64,000 bases of DNA from Onthophagus taurus (taxonomy: Eukaryota > Arthropoda > Insecta > Coleoptera > Scarabaeidae), in assembly GCF_036711975.1 (NCBI RefSeq), contig NC_091976.1, positions 34,224,001-34,288,000 of the forward strand. The letters run 5' to 3'. The notes beneath the pieces are model-generated. The model did not search any database. It had not been told where the DNA came from and worked only from the letters and a program-made list of their open reading frames with translations. A program made the position numbers and the translations under genes. Position 1 is the stretch's first letter, and every line of letters begins with the position of its first letter. Below, in pieces: positions 57,781-64,000 of the stretch.

Positions 57781-58294
57781 GAATAGTTTACGCGTAACGA
57801 TCACAAAACCGACTGATTCATGACGACTATTATAAGAAGAGAGTTTTTGCTAAAGGAACTTACTCAAATAAAGCTCAATTATACTTCCCACTTTACAAAA
57901 TTAGTATAGTTATGAGAAGAATGAAGTTGCTAGTTAATACGAGCCGATTAAATTATTATAAAATATTTGTTAATTTCTTTGTGAAATGATGTTAAATTGG
58001 AAATAGTTGTAATGTTAATTATAAAATTTATATTGTACAACTTTCTTCCAACAAAAGTAAGTTGTGCTCGTAAAGAAGAAGGGTGGGAAAAAATTTTATT
58101 TAATTTTTATACAATATGGAAACAGATTTAATTATTGTTATTATTAATTATTTATAAAAAGATACTTCGGTGCTAATGTTATTGTAAAGTGTAAAATGGG
58201 TTGCCTAAATTCAGTAAAAATATGTCACTTTTAACGTCACTTTCCATCCTCATTTAATTCATAATAAAATAAAACTTTATTTTTCAAACTAAAT

Positions 58295-59694
58295 TTAAAC
58301 ATAATTCCCATCAACCAAATGCTTAAAAAATCCGGCTACTTTTTTGCGATTATTCACATTACTCATTGGTTTTATAATCCAAACATTATCCAAAGTAGTT
58401 ACTTCCTACAAAAAAAAATTAAATTAAATTTCAATATCAAAAAAAAATCATTACTTGAATCTCATCAATATCGGCAATCTCTTCAGCGGCTGACATAATA
58501 ATAGCTTCAGTTCCCATAAGAAAAGTGAACATTCCAATTTTTTTCATTGCATCCTCAACTATATCGACGTTTATAATCCTGGGATTTGATCCCAATTCAT
58601 TTAAATATTCCGAAACGGAATTCGAATATATCTTTATTAATTCATCCCAATTTTTATCACGAATCACCGGATCGACGCAAATATACAAGAAGAAAGTTAA
58701 ATCTGTAACAACAGGGGCGCATCGTGTTAATTGATAATCGATGATTTTTACATCAAATTGATTGGTTTCGGTGGTTTTAACCAAAAAATTAGGGGCCCAA
58801 CAATCACCGTGGGTGACTCCACATAAAACAGTATGGTTTTTACATATTTTGCAACATTCTTTATAAATATCTCGCTTGATCAATTCCTCAAATTTATCTA
58901 AATATTCTTTTGAAAGCTCCTTTTCAATTGAATCTCTTAAAACAGGAAGAAGTTTATTCATCACCGGTGTGTACCAAGATCTAAATTTTTCATCAAAATA
59001 AGTTTCTTGTAAAGTTGAAATGATTTTTTTAAACTCATCAGGTTTTTGATCATTTAAAGCTAGTGAGATGGCATGAAATTTCCCGAAAGTTCGAATAATT
59101 TCGATGGTTTGCTCAAAATTTAAACTGGTGTTTCTTGGTAATCCACCATATTTTGAATAACACAAATCTGTTAATGCAATAAAATCGTTTTTTCCATCCG
59201 TAAATGCTGAAAGGCACCTAAAAAGGGAAAAGTATTTAAATGCGAAATAAATGAATTTATGAACATACTCTGGAACAATATCTAAAGGATTTTGAACATT
59301 TTTCGATTTTTGGAATGCATCTAAACATGGCCAAACTTTATTGTAGAATAGAATTTCGTTTTCAAAGAAGTCAACTGAACGGAATGTTTCTTTTCGAGCT
59401 AAATTGCTTGGAAATGATTTTACGATGATTGGGATTGTTTCAGTTTCTTTGTCAGATCTAAAAACAAAAATGGATTAATTATATTGATTTAAACTTTATA
59501 AGATCTTACCCAGCTTCACATATTTCAATGGAAAATCTGGTCACAAGACTTAAATAAGATTCTCCTTTTGTTGTGGGAGCCCCAAAAGAGATGTTTTTAA
59601 CAATTGGATTTGTGAATTTACTCTTTTTGTTAACTATGTTCGAAATAACGTTCGAATTGAATTTTTCTGATACAGTTTTAGTTAAAATATCCAT
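58295..59694 (-). CDS. CHK/EcKinase-like protein (415 aa), complete gene
   Basis: Four exons: 59694-59510, 59457-59269, 59217-58455 and 58405-58295; GT-AG throughout, 1248 bases, frame intact. It starts MDILTKTVSEKFNSNV and ends KHLVDGNYV. N-lobe motifs include ISFGAPTTKGESYLSLVTRF (ATP-loop-like) and IPIIVKSFPS (lysine). C-lobe catalytic motifs are the Brenner-type GVTHGDCWAPNFLVK (about residue 260) and the metal-binding KIIDYQLTRCAP. The family (Pfam EcKinase/CHK, DUF227-like) is related to choline kinases and expanded in insects; some members phosphorylate ecdysteroids at the 22-hydroxyl, and most substrates are unknown. Its own substrate cannot be read from sequence. It is head-to-tail with two truncated copies. 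Confidence 0.93.
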
Positions 59695-60217
59695 TTTAGT
59701 GTAATTTTCTTTGTTTTTAAGGAGTTAAGTTAACACATTTTAGAGTTAAGTGCCCCCAATTCAGTAAAACTTTTCTCTTTAAGTACTTTATATTATAATT
59801 ATACGATTATATAAAGTAAATATTACGTTTGCAATAAACATTTAAGTAAAATGGAATTCAAGGTGTTTTATTTTTAATTTTTGTTATGAAAAAATAAATT
59901 CACAATTAAATATTTAATTATACGATAAAATAGAAAGATAATTATTTAAAATAAAAAATAAACAAGAATTGTTTATTTTATAAAATAATTTTATAATAAA
60001 TTCTTTTAATAAAGTATTGATACGTCAAATATAAACCTAACCTCACATATTTTTTTATCTCTGACCAGTATTGCCAGATTTGAACATTATACCACAGAAA
60101 AATGAATTAATTGATTATAAAATTTTTTTATAATAATTTAAAACAAATCTATTTTAAAATAAAATTTTATAATTTATAATTTAAGTACAGTTCCCTGTAA
60201 TATATAATATGTCAAAG

Positions 60218-60998
60218 TCAGTTTTGACATAAATAACTCTTTAAAACAGGAAGAAGTTTATTCATCACTGGTGTGTACCAAGATCTAAATTTTTCATCAA
60301 AATAAGTTTCTTGTAAAGTTGAAATGATTTTTTGAAACTCATCAGGTTTTTGATCATTTAAAGCTAGCGAGATGGCATGAAATTTCCCAAATGTTCGAAT
60401 AATTTCGATGGTTTGCTCAAAATTTAAACTGGTGTTTCTTGGTAATCCACCATATTTTGAATAACACAAATCTGTTAATGCAATAAAATCGTTTTTTCCA
60501 TCCGTAAATGCTGAAAGGCACCTAAAATGAGAAAAATATTTAAATGCGAAATAAATGAATTTATGAACATACTCTGGAACAATATCTAAAGGATTTTGAA
60601 CATTTTTCGATTTTTGGAATGCATCTAAACATGGCCAAACTTTATTGTAAAATAGAATTTCGTTTTCAAAGAAGTCAACTGAACGGAATGTTTCTTTTCG
60701 AGCTAAATTGCTTGGAAATGATTTTACGATAATTGGGATTGTTTCAGTTTCTTTGTCAGATCTAAAAACAAAAATGGATTAATTATATTGATTTAAACTT
60801 TATAAGATCTTACCCAGCTTCACATATTTCAATGGAAAATCTGGTCACAAGACTTAAATAAGATTCTCCTTTTGTTGTGGGAGCCCCAAAAGAGATGTTT
60901 TTTACAATTGGATTTGTGAATTTACTCTTTTTGTTAACTATGTCTGTAATAACGTTCGAATTGAATTTTTCTGATACAGTTTTGGTTAAAATATCCAT
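60218..60998 (-). pseudogene. Truncated CHK-like copy B (5' half duplicate)
   Basis: Exons 60998-60814, 60761-60573 and 60521-60218 are offset exactly 1304 bp from the complete gene. Splice sites are preserved and the frame is open for 225 codons, ending VLKSYLCQN. It stops just after the residue corresponding to about 217, so the HGD and DYQ catalytic motifs are absent. The last six residues come from the duplicated upstream region, not from the gene. A catalytically dead N-lobe protein or a transcribed pseudogene is possible. Confidence 0.85.
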
Positions 60999-61521
60999 TT
61001 TAGTGTAATTTTCTTTGTTTTTAAGGAGTTAAGTTAACACGTTTTAGAGTTAAGTGCCCCCAATTCAGTAAAACTTTTCTCTTTAAGTACTTTATATTAT
61101 AATTACACGATTATATAAACTAAATATTACGTTTGCAATAAACATTTAAGTAAAATGGAATTCAAGGTGTTTTATTTTTAATTTTTGTTATAAAAAAATA
61201 AATTTACAATTAAATATTTAATTATAAGATAAAATGGAAAGATAATTATTTAAAATGAAAAATAAACAAGAATTGTTTATTTTATAAAATAATTTTATAA
61301 TAAATTCTTTTAATAAAGTATTGATACGTCAAATATAAACCTAACCTCACATATTTTTTTATCTCTGACCAGTATTGCCAGATTTGAACATTATACCACA
61401 GAAAAATGAATTAATTGATTATAAAAAATTTTTATAATAATTTAAAACAAATCTATTTTAAAATAAAATTTTATAATTTATAATTTAAGTACAGTTCCCT
61501 GTAATATATAATATGTCAAAG

Positions 61522-62302
61522 TCAGTTTTGACATAAATAACTCCTTAAAACAAGAAGAAGTTTATTCATCACTGGTGTGTACCAAGATCTAAATTTTTCA
61601 TCAAAATAAGTTTCTTGTAAAGTTGAAATGATTTTTTGAAACTCATCAGGTTTTTGATCATTTAAAGCTAGTGAGATGGCATGAAATTTCCTGAAAGTTC
61701 GAATAATTTCGATGGTTTGCTCAAAATTTAAACTGGTGTTTCTTGGTAATCCACCATATTTTGAATAACACAAATCTGTTAATGCAATAAAATCGTTTTT
61801 TTCATCCGTAAATGCTGAAAGGCACCTAAAATGAGAAAAATATTTAAATGCGAAATAAATGAATTTATGAACATACTCTGGAACAATATCTAAAGGATTT
61901 TTAACATTTTTCGATTTTTGGAATGCATCTAAACATGGCCAAACTTTATTGTAAAATAGAATTTCGTTTTCAAAGAAGTCAACTGAACGGAATGTTTCTT
62001 TTCGAGCTAAATTGCTTGGAAATGATTTTACGATGATTGGGATTGTTTCAGTTTCTTTGTCAGATCTAAAAACAAAAATGGATTAATTATATTGATTTAA
62101 ACTTTATAACATCTTACCCAGCTTCACATATTTCAATGGAAAATCTGGTCACAAGACTTAAATAAGATTCTCCTTTTGTTGTGGGAGCCCCAAAAGAGAT
62201 GTTTTTAACAATTGGATTTGTGAATTTACTCTTTTTGTTAACTATGTCTGTAATAACGTTCGAATTGAATTTTTCTGATACAGTTTTGGTTAAAATATCC
62301 AT
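61522..62302 (-). pseudogene. Truncated CHK-like copy C (5' half duplicate)
   Basis: Exons 62302-62118, 62065-61877 and 61825-61522 are offset another 1304 bp, with the same breakpoint and the same chimeric end (LRSYLCQN). Few substitutions distinguish it from copy B (for example FRKFHAIS in place of FGKFHAIS, and TDEK in place of TDGK). Splice sites are intact. Same interpretation as copy B. Confidence 0.85.
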
Positions 62303-62931
62303 TTTAATGTAATTTTCTTTGTTTTTAAGGAGTTAAGTTAACACGTTTTAGAGTTAAGTGCCCCCAATTCAGTAGAACTTTTCTCTTTAAGTACTTTATA
62401 TTATAATTACACGATTATATAAAGTAAATATTACGTTTGCAATAAACATTTAAGTAAAATGGAATTCAAGGTGTTTTATTTTTAATTTTTGTTATGAAAA
62501 AATAAATTCACAATTAAATATTTAATTATAAGATAAAATAGAAAGATGATTATTTAAAATAAAAAATAAACAAGAATTGTTTATTTTATAAAATAATTTT
62601 ATAATAAATTCTTTTAATAAAGTATTGATACGTCAAATATAAACCTAACCTCACATATTTTTTTATCTCTGACTAGTATTGCCAGATTTGAACATTATAC
62701 CACAGAAAAATGAATTAATTGATTATAAAATTTTTTTATAATAATTTAAAACAAATCTATTTTAAAATAAAATTTTATAATTTATAATTTAAGTACAGTT
62801 CCCTGTAATATATAATATGTCAAAGTCAGTTTTGACATAAATAACTCCTAAGCCCATTTAGGTCCAAAATATGTCGTAATCGCCCCACGCAGCAAAGAAA
62901 AGACCGCACATGTCCAAGAATTGGGTAAATT

Positions 62932-63327
62932 ATGTTGATAAAAACGCCGAAACCGACTAAATACAAATTTGTTCGTAAAGCTGCTACAGTTTTGTTCGTC
63001 GCTGAAGGATTGTTTTTTGGTGGATGTTATTACGTTTATCATAAATTAAACACAGATAGGGGTAATTTCCTTTATTATTTGTATTTTAATAATAATTCTA
63101 AATAATTAATATTAAAAGATATCTAAATTAAAATCTTCAAATCATTAAAAAAAAAATTGTGTAGGCAACCAACATTACATGTATTTTTTGAAGATTTTAG
63201 ATTTTATATGCACAATAATTTCCCAAAGATTTTAAATTATTATTACTCTTTGGGGGAAAGAATTGGAGGGACTGGCGAGAGAATAAAAGAAATTGACCAA
63301 GCTTATTGGGCGAATAACTCAAATTAA
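62932..63327 (+). CDS. CEBPZOS-like small mitochondrial membrane protein (87 aa)
   Basis: Two exons: 62932-63061 (MLIKTPKPTKYKFVRKAATV, then LFVAEGLFFGGCYYVYHKL) and 63194-63327 (FRFYMHNNFPKILNYYYSLG to ANNSN). GT-AG intron, 264 bases, frame closed. The layout matches vertebrate CEBPZOS: basic N-terminus, one hydrophobic helix, then a DFR...M...FP.IL..YY motif and an I.E.D...W...S. tail. Known in the family: a small mitochondrial protein of unclear role. An upstream ATG at 62910 opens a 16-codon frame that ends before use, so 62932 is preferred. The stop TAA overlaps the start of the next gene by one base. The upstream region is shared with the divergent CHK-like copy C. Confidence 0.8.
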
Positions 63328-63632
63328 TGGCAAATAAACTCTTAAAATCGTTAATTTACTTCACGGGTTTTACAGGTTTGGGTTATTTACTATTAATTGC
63401 CACAAAACCCAGTGAAGCTTCAATCGAACAAATTAAAAAGGTTTTTGTTTTAACACCGTATCAATTAATCTAATAAAAAATTAATTTATTTAATTTATAG
63501 AAATATCCCAATCAACGAGAAACTTCTGCTGAATCATTGAAAAAAAGGGAGCAATTTGCTAAAGTTTTACAATCAGCCGCAGCAGATACACCAATTTATT
63601 TAAAAAATAAAGAACCATCTAAAGACGAATAA
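63327..63632 (+). CDS. UQCC3-like complex III assembly factor (81 aa)
   Basis: Exon 1, 63327-63440 (MANKLLKSLIYFTGFTGLGY, LLLIATKPSE...IKK), and exon 2, 63501-63632 (YPNQRETSAESLKKREQFAK to EPSKDE). The N-terminal membrane helix, the TP(G)/KP(S)E turn, the P..R.... motif and the LQ.AA segment resemble human UQCC3, an inner-membrane assembly factor for cytochrome bc1. Human UQCC3 is 93 residues. If the intron is retained, reading stops after 50 codons. The ATG shares its A with the TAA of the CEBPZOS-like gene, and the stop lies 13 bases before the TBCC ATG. The assignment rests on layout and short motifs. Confidence 0.7.
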
Positions 63633-63645
63633 TTATAATACAAAA

Positions 63646-64000
63646 ATGGAGTCGAATTTACTTCAAGAACGTTGCGATCGTAAAATAGAAATGTTAACAA
63701 AGCGTGAAAATGAGCGAAAACAAGATTTAGAGAAAGGAAACGCCTTAAAAAAATTAACAAACGCCGAAAATGAGCAATTAAGCTACTTCGAAAAGAGTTT
63801 TAATGAGAAAAAATCGAAAATCGAACAAGATCTTAATAAATCAAGTGAAATAAAAATCAAGGATTTGCCCGAACACTTTGATAAAATTTCTAAGGACATT
63901 TTGAGTCTACAAAAATATTTGGCGGGGTCAAATTTGTTTTTACGAGGATACGATATTAAAATTTATCAACAAATCGTTCAAAATTTAGGAAATCAATTCA
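63646..64000 (+). CDS. TBCC: Tubulin-specific chaperone C, N-terminal part (runs off window)
   Basis: ATG at 63646 opens a frame (MESNLLQERCDRKIEMLTKR) that continues to the window end, 118 codons. It is highly charged and helical, like the N-terminal spectrin-like domain of cofactor C. The stretch FDKISKDILSLQKYLAGSNL then FLRGYDIKIYQQ aligns with the human LQ.LI.DS.FFL..YDLR..Q segment. TBCC stimulates GTP hydrolysis by beta-tubulin in the cofactor complex that releases folded tubulin dimers; its catalytic C-terminal beta-helix (TBCC domain) would lie beyond 64000. It is 13 bases downstream of the UQCC3-like stop. Confidence 0.75.
   Translation, partial: MESNLLQERCDRKIEMLTKRENERKQDLEKGNALKKLTNAENEQLSYFEKSFNEKKSKIEQDLNKSSEIKIKDLPEHFDKISKDILSLQKYLAGSNLFLRGYDIKIYQQIVQNLGNQF

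Larger units (their letters stand above)
59695..62850. repeat. 1304-bp tandem duplication units with shared promoter
   Basis: Each unit contains upstream sequence (for example AGTTAAGTGCCCCCAATTCA, then TTTGCAATAAACATTTAAG, and ending CAGTTTTGACATAAATAACT) plus exons 1, 2 and part of 3. The upstream block occurs behind all three gene copies (59695-60235, 60999-61540 and 62303-62850), so promoter and 5' half were amplified together. Units look almost identical by eye, so the event is recent. Confidence 0.9.

Noticed and set aside
62848-63042. Minus-strand 64-codon frame
   Set aside because: It is antisense to the spliced CEBPZOS-like exon on the plus strand, which has family motifs. Not called.
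1-64000. tRNA, rRNA or other structured RNA genes
   Set aside because: I looked for T-loop-type GGTTCGAATCC motifs and other conserved elements and saw none that form a convincing gene. A tRNAscan or Infernal run would be decisive.

Overview
The window is nuclear DNA of an insect, probably a beetle (the order is an inference). The evidence is AT-rich sequence, short GT-AG introns, an insect-type phospholipase D with PX and PH domains, CHK/EcKinase-like genes in tandem, and a dense, nested mix of DNA transposons and RNase H-bearing non-LTR retrotransposons. There are no bacterial operons, no CRISPR array, and no tRNA or rRNA that I could recognise.

Layout. 1-1355 is a satellite of eleven ~127-bp units, each a near-perfect palindrome. 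2985-6250 is a second, unrelated ~178-180-bp satellite with an EcoRI site in nearly every unit. 6.4-46 kb is gene-poor repeat territory: a dead mariner-like element (8655-9950), a 5'-truncated RNase H retroelement (10705-11744), a Sailor/DD82E-like transposon killed by one amber codon (14970-17236), a transposase-like pseudogene (about 20.3-21.5 kb), a large foldback element (21787-23415), a gypsy RNase H scrap beside a small secreted-protein ORF (27-27.8 kb), a LINE (29.7-31.7 kb), a piggyBac-like pseudogene (31.9-33 kb), a second Sailor copy carrying a 660-bp MITE (37307-39808), a GC-rich first exon of an unidentified gene (40.87-41.28 kb, minus strand), and a nearly full RT-RNase H ORF (42489-45199). 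Dispersed copies of the palindromic satellite sequence recur throughout, and four of them are split by a different transposon.

46-64 kb holds the recognisable host genes. Pld (minus strand, ten coding exons, 1104 codons with the frame closed across every junction) has introns filled by a Tigger/pogo element and by a three-level piggyBac nest. Upstream of it lie one complete CHK-kinase-like gene and two 1304-bp tandem copies of its 5' half, all minus strand. From 62.9 kb on the plus strand, three genes are packed nearly end to end: a CEBPZOS-like and a UQCC3-like small mitochondrial protein overlap by one base (TAATG), and 13 bases later the tubulin cofactor C (TBCC) reading frame begins and runs off the window.

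How the parts relate. CEBPZOS-like and UQCC3-like proteins are both small single-membrane-span mitochondrial proteins, and UQCC3 acts in complex III assembly, so the compact locus may be co-transcribed or polycistronic. Pld makes phosphatidic acid at membranes. CHK-like proteins are a large insect family of putative small-molecule kinases; the family includes known ecdysteroid 22-kinases. The rest is mobile DNA, mostly dead, whose nesting order can be read from target-site duplications.
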